Origin: Amia ocellicauda
Lineage: Eukaryota > Chordata > Actinopteri > Amiiformes > Amiidae
Direction: 5' to 3'
Length of the DNA: 64,000 nt
Assembly: GCF_036373705.1 (NCBI RefSeq)
Contig: NC_089863.1
Span: 21,822,619-21,886,618 of the forward strand
The notes under the pieces were generated by a model. That model ran no database searches. It saw only the letters and a program-made list of their open reading frames with translations, and was not told where the DNA came from. Below are positions 42,746-55,212 of this stretch, piece by piece. The position numbers and the translations under genes were made by a program. Every line of letters begins with the position of its first letter. Position 1 is the stretch's first letter.

Positions 42746-43452
42746 GTAATTTAAAAATATTACAGAAATTGTCGTTTGCAGTTACAAATCTGTAGTAAGA
42801 GTAATACGTTAAGGGAGTCAAGTTCAGCAATTTAAAATACAAATCTACTAGCACATATTTTGATAAAGATTACAATAATAAATATAATAATAATACATAG
42901 CAAATATTTATTTTAGTGTTGCACATGGAAAGTTTTCATACAGTAACTTCTGAATATAATGTTGTCTATACCCTTTTAGCTATTCGTAATATCTCTTAAC
43001 AGAAACTTGTATTTATTATGCTGTCTCCAATCATCTAAAGCATACAGAATAAGACAGCCACAAAAGTCCTTTCCACACCAGGCTCTATCGCTCGTAGTGT
43101 TGCTTTCTGTCTTCATTTTTAAAACGAAACACAAAACCAAACCCACAATCGCTCCGCTCCTCCCACAACAGGGGGTGGACTTCCGACACTGGCCTGGTTT
43201 TCCTGTGGCGCTTTATTAAAACAACAAAAGATAACAGTATGTCTCTGTCATTATCAACTGCTTGTGTTGGTGTAGCTTTGAAATTGTTTATTGAGGTCCC
43301 GCAATGTTTGGGGTGTAATGCAGAGTAATGTAAAAGTAAAGTAACTAATTACATTCTCCAGGAAGTAATAAGTAAAGTGTTTAGTTACTTTTGATATGAG
43401 TAACGAGTACAATGTAAGACATTACTTTTTGTGAGTAACGACCCCAACACTG
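42746..43452. mobile_element. hAT-type element, right part
   Basis: As 7305-8006; the right end and CTCTTTTC (43453-43460) are intact. Confidence 0.75.
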
Positions 43453-43703
43453 CTCTTTTCCTTCTCTTTTGGCTTGTTTGTTTGTTGTTGAAGGAGATAC
43501 AAAGTTTGAGAGTGTCTCGTTTTATTTCTGAAATATAACTCCCAGAAAGTATGGTCTTTGTGTTCTTGAAATTGAATAACCTAAAAAAAAAGAAATGGTC
43601 CAATGAATTGCCGAAGAAAAGTCTAGCCGCTGTATTCTGGAATGAAGAAAAAAATGAAATGACAAGGGCAATCAAAGCAAGTAAGACAGTAGGCTGTGTG
43701 GCA

Positions 43704-43774
43704 TACGCTAGCCAGAAATCGAACGCAACTCACAAGAACAGGAACCTTGTATGATACCACTACACCACTGGCGC
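43704..43774 (-). pseudogene. tRNA-Gly-derived relic (CCU), end of B4
   Basis: Identical to the unit 1 relic. Confidence 0.72.
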
Positions 43775-44024
43775 TGCGGGGAAGCTCTAGATTCTGTCAC
43801 CGAAGCAAATGCACAAGACATATAAAACGCGTCCCCTGGGGCACAATGGTCTTTTAATAATTATCTGTAATAATCTGCAGTCGAACTGCTTAATACGTAC
43901 CTAGCTAATCACTACATCACAGGCGCATGGTTGTCATTCGGGGAAAATATGTGTTCACGAATGTTCATCGGAGTGGTTGTCATGCTAAGAGGTCAGTTGG
44001 AGTAGAGGGAGCTGGCCATGCCGT

Positions 44025-44097
44025 GCCTCGTTGGCGCAGTAGGTAGCGCGTCAGTCTCATAATCTGAAGGTGGTGAGTTCGACCCTCACACGGGGCA
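44025..44097 (+). tRNA. tRNA-Met(CAU), copy 7
   Basis: Identical to copy 1. Confidence 0.93.
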
Positions 44098-44212
44098 AGC
44101 ACTCTTCCTTTATCTTTGAGTTCTACCACACTGATCTCCAGCTGCAGAAAAAAGGCGCACACCTGTGCAATAAAGTGGTTGCTTGCGCTGTCTGAAGAAA
44201 TTCATGGCAAAA

Positions 44213-44285
44213 TGCCAAATCCTGGGATGGAACAAGGGACCTTTAGATGTTCAGTCTATCGCTCCCCCAACTGAGCTATTTCGGC
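44213..44285 (-). tRNA. tRNA-Phe(GAA), copy 7
   Basis: Identical to copy 1. Confidence 0.85.
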
Positions 44286-44411
44286 CATTGGTGAGATGAC
44301 GTCGTGATCCCAAAAGTCAAAGTGAAGGAAGCCCTGGCAGAACACAGTCATTGAAAAGTTCATTTTTTTCCATGACGTCGGCAACGACTCAGTTTGATCA
44401 CTGCAACACAA

Positions 44412-44494
44412 GTCAGGATGGCCGAGTGGTGTAACGTGCTGCGTGCAGGTCATCGTCTCCTGTAGAGGCTTGGCTTTGAATCCCACCTCTGACA
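44412..44494 (+). tRNA. tRNA-Leu(CAG), degenerate, copy 7
   Basis: One base in the D stem differs (GTAACGTGCTG). Confidence 0.64.
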
Positions 44495-45081
44495 AGGGTC
44501 CTTTTACCACTCAGGAGCACACACTTACCCGTGCTGGCGACAAGGACAACAAGAGTTGAGGACTGTGTTGAAAACGACATTACACAAAGAATTCAATGTT
44601 GAAAGAAATACATCAATACATAAATCAATGGACATGTATTTATTCATTGATTGATTGACTTCAACATGTCTTAATTTAGTCGCTGTACCCACAAAGCAAG
44701 ACTCAGCATAGTGGAGGCTATAGCTCGGCGTTATTGCGTGTACCTTACATGTATCACCCCTGGCACCTGGCCCTGATAACTCCCTACTTTTTGACCACAG
44801 TCTGTCTGTGACTTCAACCCGAGAAGTAAAAATGATGCACATAAGGCGCTTGCAATCTCGTTGTTTCAATCACATATCACAGTGGATGCGTACACACAGT
44901 GTTTCTCGGAGATTGCTGGGACAGTAAGGAATGTGTTCCTTGCTTTACATGTCATCTAGCGCACAGTAGCTTTTTCTCCTTCTTTTTGCCCATATCATCC
45001 ACATATTGTGCCTTTGGGGAACGCCTCCGAAACAGATTTAGAATGCTCTGAGATTCAAGAAACGACAGTGCAACTCTTTTC

Positions 45082-45988
45082 CAGGGTTGTGGGTAACGCG
45101 TTACTAAGTAACGCATTACAGTAATGTTATTACTTTTGGTAGTAACGAGTAACGTAACGTGGTATGGTTCCAAAAGGAGTAATAATTTTACAGTTACTGA
45201 TTCCTTTTTTTTGTTCTCGTTACTGCATTACACATTGTAACGATATGGTCTTAATAAGGACGATAAGGACGTCTATGTCGTACATTAAAAATATTAGAAA
45301 AACTGTCGTTTGCAGTTACAAATCTGTAGTAAGAGTAATAAGTTAAAGGAGTCAATTTGAGACATTTAAAATGCAGATCTACTAGCACATATCTTGATGA
45401 TGATTACAATAATAACAATAATAAAAATAAATAGCAAAGATGTATTTTAGTGTTGCACGTTTTCTTATGGTAACGTAATGCTTGTCTGAGTATAATGTTG
45501 TCTATACACGTTTAGCTACTGCTAATATCTCTTAACAGAAACGTGTATTTATTATGCTGTCTCCAATCATCTAAAGCACAAAGAATAAAACAGCCACAAA
45601 AGTCCTTTCCACACCAGGCTCTATCGCTCGTAGTGTTGCTTTCTGTCTTCATTTTTAAAACGAAACACAGAACCAAACCCACAATCGCTCCGCTCCTCCC
45701 ACAACAGGGGGTGGACTTCCGACACTGGCCTGGTTTTCCTGTGGCGCTTTATTAAAACAACAAAAGATAACAGTATGTCTCTGTCATTATCAACTGCTTG
45801 TGTTGGTGTAGCTTTGAAATTGTTTATTGAGGTCCCGCAACGTTTGGGGTGTAATGCAGAGTAATGTAAAAGTAAAGTAACTAATTACATTCTCCATGAA
45901 GTAATAAGTAAAGTGTTTAGTTACTTTTGATATGAGTAACGAGTACAATGTAAGACATTACTTTTTCTGAGTAACGACCCCAACACTG
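45082..45988. mobile_element. Non-autonomous hAT-type element, unit 7
   Basis: Complete 907-bp copy with intact duplication. Confidence 0.85.
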
Positions 45989-46239
45989 CTCTTTTCCTTC
46001 TCTTTTGGCTTGTTTGTTTGTTGTTGAAGGAGATACAAAGTTTGAGAGTGTCTCGTTTTATTTCTGAAATATAACTCCCAGAATGTATGGTCTTTGTGTT
46101 CTTGAAATTGAATAACCTCAAAAGAAAGAAATGGTCCAATGAATTGCCGAGGAAAAGTCTAGCCGCTGTATTCTGGAATGAAGAAAAAAATGAAATGACA
46201 AGGGCAATCAAAGCAAGTAAGACAGTAGGCTGTGTGGCA

Positions 46240-46310
46240 TACGCTAGCCAGAAATCGAACGCAACTCACAAGAACAGGAGCCTTGTATGATACCACTACA
46301 CCACTGGTGC
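46240..46310 (-). pseudogene. tRNA-Gly-derived relic (CCU), unit 7
   Basis: Two changes from unit 1: AGGAGCC in the anticodon arm and GGTGC at the 5' end. The CCU anticodon is kept. Confidence 0.7.
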
Positions 46311-46560
46311 TGCGGGGAAGCTCTAGATTCTGTCACCGAAGCAAATGCACAAGACATATAAAACGCGTCCCCTGGGGCACAATGGTGTTTTAATAATTAT
46401 CTGTAATAATCTGCAGTCGAACTGCTTAATACGTACCTTGCTAATCACTACATCACAGGCGCATGGTTGTCATTCGGGGAAAATATGTGTTCACGAATGT
46501 TCATCGGAGTGGTTGTCATGCTAAGAGGTCAGTTGGAGTAGAGGGAGCTGGCCATGCCGT

Positions 46561-46633
46561 GCCTCGTTGGCGCAGTAGGTAGCACGTCAGTCTCATAATC
46601 TGAAGGTGGTGAGTTCGACCCTCACACGGGGCA
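46561..46633 (+). tRNA. tRNA-Met(CAU), copy 8
   Basis: One D-stem change (TAGCACGTC) from copy 1; a pair is weakened. Confidence 0.88.
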
Positions 46634-46748
46634 AGCACTCTTCCTTTATCTTTGAGTTCTACCACACTGATCTCCAGCTGCAGAAAAAAGGCGCACACCT
46701 GTGCAATAAAGTGGTTGCTTGCGCTGTCTGAAGAAATTCATGGCAAAA

Positions 46749-46821
46749 TGCCAAATCCTGGGATGGAATAAGGGACCTTTAGATGTTCAGTCTATCGCTC
46801 CCCCAACTGAGCTATTTCGGC
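46749..46821 (-). tRNA. tRNA-Phe(GAA), copy 8
   Basis: One T-arm base differs (GGAATAAGG on +). Confidence 0.82.
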
Positions 46822-46947
46822 CATTGGTGAGATGACGTCGTGATCCCGAAAGTCAAAGTAAAGGAAGCCCTGGCAGAACACAGTCATTGAAAAGTTCATT
46901 GTTTTCCATGACGTCGGCAATGACTCAATTTGATCACTGCAGCACAA

Positions 46948-47030
46948 GTCAGGATGGCCGAGTGGTGTAAGGTGCTGCGTGCAGGTCATCGTCTCCTGTA
47001 GAGGCTTGGCTTTGAATCCCACCTCTGACA
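46948..47030 (+). tRNA. tRNA-Leu(CAG), degenerate, copy 8
   Basis: Identical to copy 1. Confidence 0.68.
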
Positions 47031-47616
47031 AGGGTCCTTTTACCACTCAGGAGCACACACTTACCCGTGCTGGCGACAAGGACAACAAGAGTTGAGGACT
47101 GTGTTGAAAACGACATTACACAAAGAATTCAATGTTGAAAGAAATACATCAATACATAAATCAATGGACATGTATTTATTCATTGATTGATTGACTTCAA
47201 CATGTCTTAATTTAGTCGCTGTACCCACAAAGCAACACTCAGCATAGTGGAGGCTATAGCTCGGCGTTATTGCGTGTACCTTACATGTATCACCCCTGGC
47301 ACCTGGCCCTGATAACTCCCTACTTTTTGACCACAGTCTGTCTGTGACTTCAACCCGAGAAGTAAAAATGATGCACATGGGCGCTTGCAATCTCGTTGTT
47401 TCAATCACATATCACAGTGGATGCGTACACACAGTGTTTCTCGGAGATTGCTGGGACAGTAACGAATGTGTTCCTTGCTTTACATGTCATCTAGCGCACA
47501 GTAGCTTTTTCTCCTTCTTTTTGCCCATATCATCCACATATTGTGCCTTTGGGGAATGCCTCTGAAACAGATTTAGAATGCTCTGAGATTCAAGAAACGA
47601 CAGTGCAACTCTTTTC

Positions 47617-48522
47617 CAGGGTTGTGGGTAACGCGTTACTAAGTAACGCATTACAGTAATGTTATTACTTTTGGTAGTAACGAGTAACGTAATGTGGTAT
47701 GTTTCCAAAAGGAGTAATAATATTACAGTTACTGATTCCTTTTTTTGTTCTCGTTACTGCATTACACATTGTGACGATATGGTCTTAATAAGGACGATAA
47801 GGACGTCTATGTCATACATTAAAAATATTAGAAAAACTGTCGTTTGCAGTTACAAATCTGTAGTAAGAGTAATAAGTTAAAGGAGTCAAGTTGAGACATT
47901 TAAGATGCAGATCTACTAGCACATATCTTGATGATGATTACAATAATAACAATAATAAAAATAAATAGCAAAGATGTATTTTAGTGTTGCACGTTTTCTT
48001 ATGGTAACGTAATGCTTGTCTGAGTATAATGTTGTCTATACACGTTTAGCTACTGCTAATATCTCTTAACAGAAACGTGTATTTATTATGCTGTCTCCAA
48101 TCATCTAAAGCACAAAGAATAAAACAGCCACAAAAGTCCTTTCCACACCAGGCTCTATCGCTCGTAGTGTTGCTTTCTGTCTTCATTTTTAAAACGAAAC
48201 ACAAAACCAAACCCACAATCGCTCCGCTCCTCCCACAACAGGGGGTGGACTTCCGACACTGGCCTGGTTTTCCTGTGGCGCTTTATTAAAACAACAAAAG
48301 ATAACAGTATGTCTCTGTCATTATCAACTGCTTGTGTTGGTGTAGCTTTGAAATTGTTTATTGAGGTCCCGCAACGTTTGGGGTGTAATGCAGAGTAATG
48401 TAAAAGTAAAGTAACTAATTACATTCTCCAGGAAGTAATAAGTAAAGTGTTTAGTTACTTTTGATATGAGTAACGAGTACAATGTAAGACATTACTTTTT
48501 GTGAGTAACGACCCCAACACTG
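47617..48522. mobile_element. Non-autonomous hAT-type element, unit 8
   Basis: Complete 906-bp copy with intact duplication. Confidence 0.85.
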
Positions 48523-48773
48523 CTCTTTTCCTTCTCTTTTGGCTTGTTTGTTTGTTGTTGAAGGAGATACAAAGTTTGAGAGTGTCTCGTTTTATTTCTG
48601 AAATATAACTCCCAGAAAGTATGGTCTTTGTGTTCTTGAAATTGAATAACCTCAAAAGAAAGAAATGGTCCAATGAATTGCCGAAGAAAAGTCTAGCCGC
48701 TGTATTCTGGAATGAAGAAAAAAATGAAATGACAAGGGCAATCAAAGCAAGTAAGACAGTAGGCTGTGTGGCA

Positions 48774-48844
48774 TACGCTAGCCAGAAATCGAACGCAACT
48801 CACAAGAACAGGAACCTTGTATGATACCACTACACCACTGGTGC
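48774..48844 (-). pseudogene. tRNA-Gly-derived relic (CCU), unit 8
   Basis: The 5' end is changed to GCACCAG; CCU is kept. Confidence 0.7.
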
Positions 48845-49094
48845 AGCGGGGAAGCTCTAGATTCTGTCACCGAAGCAAATGCACAAGACATATAAAACGC
48901 GTCCCCTGGGGCACAATGGTCTTTTAATAATTATCTGTAATAATCTGCAGTCGAACTGCTTAATACGTACCTAGCTAATCACTACATCACAGGCGCATGG
49001 TTGTCATTCGGGGAAAATATGTGTTCACGAATGTTCATCGGAGTGGTTGTCATGCTAAGAGGTCAGTTGGAGTAGAGGGAGCTGGCCATGCCGT

Positions 49095-49167
49095 GCCTCG
49101 TTGGCGCAGTAGGTAGCGCGTCAGTCTCATAATCTGAAGGTGGTGAGTTCGACCCTCACACGGGGCA
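49095..49167 (+). tRNA. tRNA-Met(CAU), copy 9
   Basis: Identical to copy 1. Confidence 0.93.
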
Positions 49168-49282
49168 AGCACTCTACCTTTATCTTTGAGTTCTACCACA
49201 CTGATCTCCAGCTGCAGAAAAAAGGTGCACACCTGTGCAATAAAGTGGTTGCTTGCGCTGTCTGAAGAAATTCATGGCAAAA

Positions 49283-49355
49283 TGCCAAATCCTGGGATGG
49301 AACAAGGGACCTTTAGATGTTCAGTCTATCGCTCCTCCAACTGAGCTATTTCGGC
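49283..49355 (-). tRNA. tRNA-Phe(GAA), copy 9
   Basis: One D-loop base differs (CTCCTCCAAC on +). Confidence 0.84.
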
Positions 49356-49481
49356 CATTGGTGAGATGACGTCGTGATCCCAAAAGTCAAAGTGAAGGAA
49401 GCCCTGGCAGAACACAGTCATTGAAAAGTTCATTGTTTTCCATGACGTCGGCAACGACTCAATTTGATCACTGCAGCACAA

Positions 49482-49564
49482 GTCAGGATGGCCGAGTGGT
49501 GTAAGGTGCTGCGTGCAGGTCATCGTCTCCTGTAGAGGCTTGGCTTTGAATCCCACCTCTGACA
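49482..49564 (+). tRNA. tRNA-Leu(CAG), degenerate, copy 9
   Basis: Identical to copy 1. Confidence 0.68.
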
Positions 49565-50151
49565 AGGGTCCTTTTACCACTCAGGAGCACACACTTACCC
49601 GTGCTGGCGACAAGGACAACAAGAGTTGAGGACTGTGTTGAAAACGACATTACACAAAGAATTCAATGTTGAAAGACATACATCAATACATAAATCAATG
49701 GACATGTATTTATTCATTGATTGATTGACTTCAACATGTCTTAATTTAGTCGCTGTACCCACAAAGCAACACTCAGCATAGTGGAGGCTATAGCTCGGCG
49801 TTATTGCGTGTACCTTACATGTATCACCCCTGGCACCTGGCCCTGATAACTCCCTACTTTTTGACCACAGTCTGTCTGTGACTTCAACCCGAGAAGTAAA
49901 AATGATGCACATAAGGCGCTTGCAATCTCGTTGTTTCAATCACATATCACAGTGGATGCGTACACACGGTGTTTCTCTGAGATTGCTGGGACAGTAACGA
50001 ATGTGTTCCTTGCTATACATGTCATCTAGCGCACAGTAGCTTTTTCTCCTTCTTTTTGCCCATATCATCCACATATTGTGCCTTTGGGGAACGCCTCCGA
50101 AACAGATTTAGAATGCTCTGAGATTCAAGAAACGACAGTGCAACTCTTTTC

Positions 50152-51059
50152 CAGGGTTGTGGGTAACGCGTTACTAAGTAACGCATTACAGTAATGTTAT
50201 TACTTTTGGTAGTAACGAGTAACGTAACGTGGTATGGTTCCAAAAGGAGAAATAATATTACAGTTACTGATTCCTTTTTTTTGTTCTCGTTACTGCATTA
50301 CACATTGTAACGATATGGTCTTAATAAGGACGATAAGGACATCTATGTCGTACATTAAAAATATTAGAAAAACTGTCGTTTGCAGTTACAAATCTGTAGT
50401 AAGAGTAATAAGTTAAAGGAGTCAAGTTGAGACATTTAAGATGCAGATCTACTAGCACATATCTTGATGATGATTACAATAATAACAATAATAAAAATAA
50501 ATAGCAAAGATGTATTTTAGTGTTGCACGTTTTCTTATGGTAACGTAATGCTTGTCTGAGTATAATGTTGTCTATACACGTTTAGCTACTGCTAATATCT
50601 CTTAACAGAAACGTGTATTTATTATGCTGTCTCCAATCATCTAAAGCACAAAGAATAAAACAGCCACAAAAGTCCTTTCCACACCAGGCTCTATCGCTCG
50701 TAGTGTTGCTTTCTGTCTTCATTTTTAAAACGAAACACAGAACCAAACCCACAATCGCTCCGCTCCTCCCACAACAGGGGGTGGACTTCCGACACTGGCC
50801 TGGTTTTCCTGTGGCGCTTTATTAAAACAACAAAAGATAACAGTATGTCTCTGTCATTATCAACTGCTTGTGTTGGTGTAGCTTTGAAATTGTTTATTGA
50901 GGTCCCGCAACGTTTGGGGTGTAATGCAGAGTAATGTAAAAGTAAAGTAACTAATTACATTCTCCAGGAAGTAATAAGTAAAGTGTTTAGTTACTTTTGA
51001 TATGAGTAACGAGTACAATGTAAGACATTACTTTTTGTGAGTAACGACCCCAAACACTG
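50152..51059. mobile_element. Non-autonomous hAT-type element, unit 9
   Basis: Complete 908-bp copy; one A is inserted in the right terminus (CCAAACACTG). Confidence 0.85.
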
Positions 51060-51310
51060 CTCTTTTCCTTCTCTTTTGGCTTGTTTGTTTGTTGTTGAAG
51101 GAGATACAAAGTTTGAGAGTGTCTCGTTTTATTTCTGAAACATAACTCCCAGAAAGTATGGTCTTTGTGTTCTTGAAATTGAATAACCTCAAAAGAAAGA
51201 AATGGTCCAATGAATTGCCGAAGAAAAGTCTAGCCGCTGTATTCTGGAATGAAGAAAAAAATGAAATGACAAGGGCAATCAAAGCAAGTAAGACAGTAGG
51301 CTGTGTGGCA

Positions 51311-51381
51311 TACGCTAGCCAGAAATCGAACGCAACTCACAAGAACAGGAACCTTGTATGATACCACTACACCACTGGCGC
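51311..51381 (-). pseudogene. tRNA-Gly-derived relic (CCU), unit 9
   Basis: Identical to the unit 1 relic. Confidence 0.72.
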
Positions 51382-51631
51382 TGCGGGGAAGCTCTAGATT
51401 CTGTCACCGAAGCAAATGCACAAGACATATAAAACGCGTCCCCTGGGGCACAATGGTCTTTTAATAATTATCTGTAATAATCTGCAGTCGAACTGCTTAA
51501 TACGTACCTAGCTAATCACTACATCACAGGCGCATGGTTGTCATTCGGGGAAAATATGTGTTCACGAATGTTCATCGGAGTGGTTGTCATGCTAAGAGGT
51601 CAGTTGGAGTAGAGGGAGCTGGCCATGCCGT

Positions 51632-51704
51632 GCCTCGTTGGCGCAGTAGGTAGCGCGTCAGTCTCATAATCTGAAGGTGGTGAGTTTGACCCTCACACGG
51701 GGCA
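51632..51704 (+). tRNA. tRNA-Met(CAU), copy 10
   Basis: The T loop reads TTTGACC, which alters the B box (C56 to T). The anticodon is intact. Confidence 0.85.
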
Positions 51705-51819
51705 AGCACTCTTCCTTTATCTTTGAGTTCTACCACGCTGATCTCCAGCTGCGGAAAAAAGGCGCACACCTGTGCAATAAAGTGGTTGCTTGCGCTGTCT
51801 GGGGAAATTCATGGCAAAA

Positions 51820-51892
51820 TGCCGAATCCTGGGATGGAACAAGGGACCTTTAGATGTTCAGTCTATCGCTCCCCCAACTGAGCTATTTCGGC
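51820..51892 (-). tRNA. tRNA-Phe(GAA), copy 10
   Basis: TGCCGAAT on + restores one acceptor pair that is G-U in the other copies; otherwise as copy 1. Confidence 0.87.
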
Positions 51893-52018
51893 CATTGCTG
51901 AGATGACGTCGTGATCCCAAAAGTCAAAGTGAAGGAAGCCCTGGCAGAACACAGTCATTGAAAAGTTCATTGTTTTCCATGACGTCGGCAACAACTCAAT
52001 TTGATCACTGCAACACAA

Positions 52019-52100
52019 GTCAGGATGGCCGAGCGGTGTAAGGTGCTGCGTGCAGGTCATCGTCTCCTGTAGAGGCTTGGCTTGAATCCCACCTCTGAGA
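52019..52100 (+). tRNA. tRNA-Leu(CAG), degenerate, copy 10
   Basis: One T is lost from the T loop (82 nt) and the 3' end reads CTGAGA, giving an extra acceptor mismatch. The D loop has the standard GAGCGG. Confidence 0.6.
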
Positions 52101-52686
52101 AGGGTCCTTTTACCACTCAGGAGCACACACTTACCCGTGCTGGCGACAAGGACAACAAGAGTTGAGGACTGTGTTGAAAACGACATTACACAAAGAATTC
52201 AATGTTGAAAGAAATACATCAATACATAAATCAATGGACATGTATTTATTCATTGATTGATTGACTTCAACATGTCTTAATTTAGTCGCTGTACCCACAA
52301 AGCAACACTCAGCATAGTGGAGGCTATAGCTCGGCGTTATTGCGTGTACCTTACATGTATCACCCCTGGCACCTGGCCCTGATAACTCCCTACTTTTTGA
52401 CCACAGTCTGTCTGTGACTTGAACCCGAGAAGTAAAAATGATGCACATGGGCGCTTGCAATCTCGTTGTTTCAATCACATGTCACAGTGGATGCGTACAC
52501 ACGGTGTTTCTCGGAGATTGCTGGGACAGTAACGAATGTGTTCCTTGCTTTACATGTCATCTAGCGCACAGTAGCTTTTTCTCCTTCTTTTTGCCCATAT
52601 CATCCACATATTGTGCCTTTGGGGAACGCCTCCGAAACAGATTTAGAATGCTCTGAGATTCAAGAAACGACAGTGCAACTCTTTTC

Positions 52687-53594
52687 CAGGGTTGTGGGTA
52701 ACGCGTTACTAAGTAACGCATTACAGTAATGTTATTACTTTTGGTAGTAACGAGTAACGTAACGTGGTATGGTTCCAAAAGGAGTAATAATATTACAGTT
52801 ACTGATTCCTTTTTTTTGTTCTCGTTACTGCATTACACATTGTAACGATATGGTCTTAATAAGGACGATAAGGACGTCTATGTCGTACATTAAAAATATT
52901 AGAAAAACTGTCGTTTGCAGTTACAAATCTGTAGTAAGAGTAATAAGTTAAAGGAGTCAAGTTGAGACATTTAAGATGCAGATCTACTAGCACATATCTT
53001 GATGATGATTACAATAATAACAATAATAAAAATAAATAGCAAAGATGTATTTTAGTGTTGCACGTTTTCTTATGGTAACGTAATGCTTGTCTGAGTATAA
53101 TGTTGTCTATACACGTTTAGCTACTGCTAATATCTCTTAACAGAAACGTGTATTTATTATGCTGTCTCCAATCATCTAAAGCACAAAGAATAAAACAGCC
53201 ACAAAAGTCCTTTCCACACCAGGCTCTATCGCTCGTAGTGTTGCTTTCTGTCTTCATTTTTAAAACGAAACACAAAACCAAACCCACAATCGCTCCGCTC
53301 CTCCCACAACAGGGGGTGGACTTCCGACACTGGCCTGGTTTTCCTGTGGCGCTTTATTAAAACAACAAAAGATAACAGTATGTCTCTGTCATTATCAACT
53401 GCTTGTGTTGGTGTAGCTTTGAAATTGTTTATTGAGGTCCCGCAACGTTTGGGGTGTAATGCAGAGTAATGTAAAAGTAAAGTAACTAATTACATTCTCC
53501 AGGAAGTAATAAGTAAAGTGTTTAGTTACTTTTGATATGAGTAACGAGTACAATGTAAGACATTACTTTTTGTGAGTAACGACCCCAAACACTG
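52687..53594. mobile_element. Non-autonomous hAT-type element, unit 10
   Basis: Complete 908-bp copy with intact duplication. Confidence 0.85.
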
Positions 53595-53845
53595 CTCTTT
53601 TCCTTCTCTTTTGGCTTGTTTGTTTGTTGTTGAAGGAGATACAAAGTTTGAGAGTGTCTCGTTTTATTTCTGAAATATAACTCCCAGAAAGTATGGTCTT
53701 TGTGTTCTTGAAATTGAATAACCTCAAAAGAAAGAAATGGTCCAATGAATTGCCGAAGAAAAGTCTAGCCGCTGTATTCTGGAATGAAGAAAAAAATGAA
53801 ATGACAAGGGCAATCAAAGCAAGTAAGACAGTAGGCTGTGTGGCA

Positions 53846-53916
53846 TACGCTAGCCAGAAATCGAACGCAACTCACAAGAACAGGAACCTTGTATGATACC
53901 ACTACACCACTGGCGC
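53846..53916 (-). pseudogene. tRNA-Gly-derived relic (CCU), unit 10
   Basis: Identical to the unit 1 relic. Confidence 0.72.
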
Positions 53917-54157
53917 TGCGGGGAAGCTCTAGATTCTGTCACCGAAGCAAATGCACAAGACATATAAAACGCGTCCCCTGGGGCACAATGGTCTTTTAAT
54001 AATTATCTGTAATAATCTGCAGTCGAACTGCTTAATACGTACCTAGCTAATCACTACATCACAGGCGCATGGTTGTCATTCGGGGAAAATATGTGTTCAC
54101 GAATGTTCATCGGAGTGGTTGTCATGCTAAGAGGTCAGTTGGAGCTGGCCATGCCGT

Positions 54158-54230
54158 GCCTCGTTGGCGCAGTAGGTAGCGCGTCAGTCTCATAATCTGA
54201 AGGTGGTGAGTTCGACCCTCACACGGGGCA
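54158..54230 (+). tRNA. tRNA-Met(CAU), copy 11
   Basis: Gene identical to copy 1; the 5' flank is shortened by 9 bp. Confidence 0.92.
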
Positions 54231-54345
54231 AGCACTCTTCCTTTATCTTTGAGTTCTACCACACTGATCTCCAGCTGCAGAAAAAAGGCGCACACCTGTG
54301 CAATAAAGTGGTTGCTTGCGCTGTCTGAAGAAATTCATGGCAAAA

Positions 54346-54418
54346 TGCCAAATCCTGGGATGGAACAAGGGACCTTTAGATGTTCAGTCTATCGCTGCCC
54401 CAACTGAGCTATTTCGGC
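54346..54418 (-). tRNA. tRNA-Phe(GAA), copy 11
   Basis: One D-arm base differs (CGCTGCCCC on +). Confidence 0.83.
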
Positions 54419-54544
54419 CATTGGTGAGATGACGTCGTGATCCCAAAAGTCAAAGTGAAGGAAGCCCTGGCAGAACACAGTCATTGAAAAGTTCATTGTT
54501 TTCCATGACGTCGGCAACGACTCAATTTGATCACTGCAACACAA

Positions 54545-54626
54545 GTCAGGATGGCCGAGTGGTGTAAGGTGCTGCGTGCAGGTCATCATCTCCTGTAGAG
54601 GCTTGGCTTGAATCCCACCTCTGACA
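54545..54626 (+). tRNA. tRNA-Leu(CAG), degenerate, copy 11
   Basis: It lacks one T in the T loop, as copy 10, and has the CATCATC change of copy 5. Confidence 0.6.
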
Positions 54627-55212
54627 AGGGTCCTTTTACCACTCAGGAGCACACACTTACCCGTGCTGGCGACAAGGACAACAAGAGTAGAGGACTGTGT
54701 TGAAAACGACATTACACAAAGAATTCAATGTTGAAAGAAATACATCAATACATAAATCAATGGACATGTATTTATTCATTGATTGATTGACTTCAACATG
54801 TCTTAATTTAGTCGCTGTACCCACAAAGCAACACTCAGCATAGTGGAGGCTATAGCTCGGCGTTATTGCGTGTACCTTACATGTATCACCCCTGGCACCT
54901 GGCCCTGATAACTCCCTACTTTTTGACCACAGTCTGTCTGTGACTTGAACCCGAGAAGTAAAAATGATGCACATGGGCGCTTGCAATCTCGTTGTTTCAA
55001 TCACATATCACAGTGGATGCGTACACACGGTGTTTCTCGGAGATTGCTGGGACAGTAACGAATGTGTTCCTTGCTTTACATGTCATCTAGCGCACAGTAG
55101 CTTTTTCTACTTCTTTTTGCCCATATCATCCACATATTGTGCCTTTGGGGAACGCCTCCGAAACAGATTTAGAATGCTCTGAGATTCAAGAAACGACAGT
55201 GCAACTCTTTTC

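Larger units (their letters stand above)
41240..43990. repeat. Unit B, copy 4
   Basis: B spacer and four tRNA genes, the hAT right part and the Gly relic. About 250 bp are missing near 42238 compared with B1. Gaps 41377-41602, 41675-41943, 42017-42277 and 42349-42745 hold spacer only. Confidence 0.85.
43991..46526. repeat. tRNA array unit A, copy 7 (2536 bp)
   Basis: Complete unit; GCACATAAGGCGC near 44838 is shared only with copy 9. Confidence 0.95.
46527..49060. repeat. tRNA array unit A, copy 8 (2534 bp)
   Basis: Complete unit with private changes GGAATGCCTCTG near 47555 and AATGTGG in the hAT element. Confidence 0.95.
49061..51597. repeat. tRNA array unit A, copy 9 (2537 bp)
   Basis: Complete unit; CCCCAAACACTG at the hAT right end is shared with copies 10, 11 and 13. 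Confidence 0.95.
51598..54132. repeat. tRNA array unit A, copy 10 (2535 bp)
   Basis: Complete unit with several private changes between 51736 and 51830 (for example CTGGGGAAATTC). Confidence 0.95.
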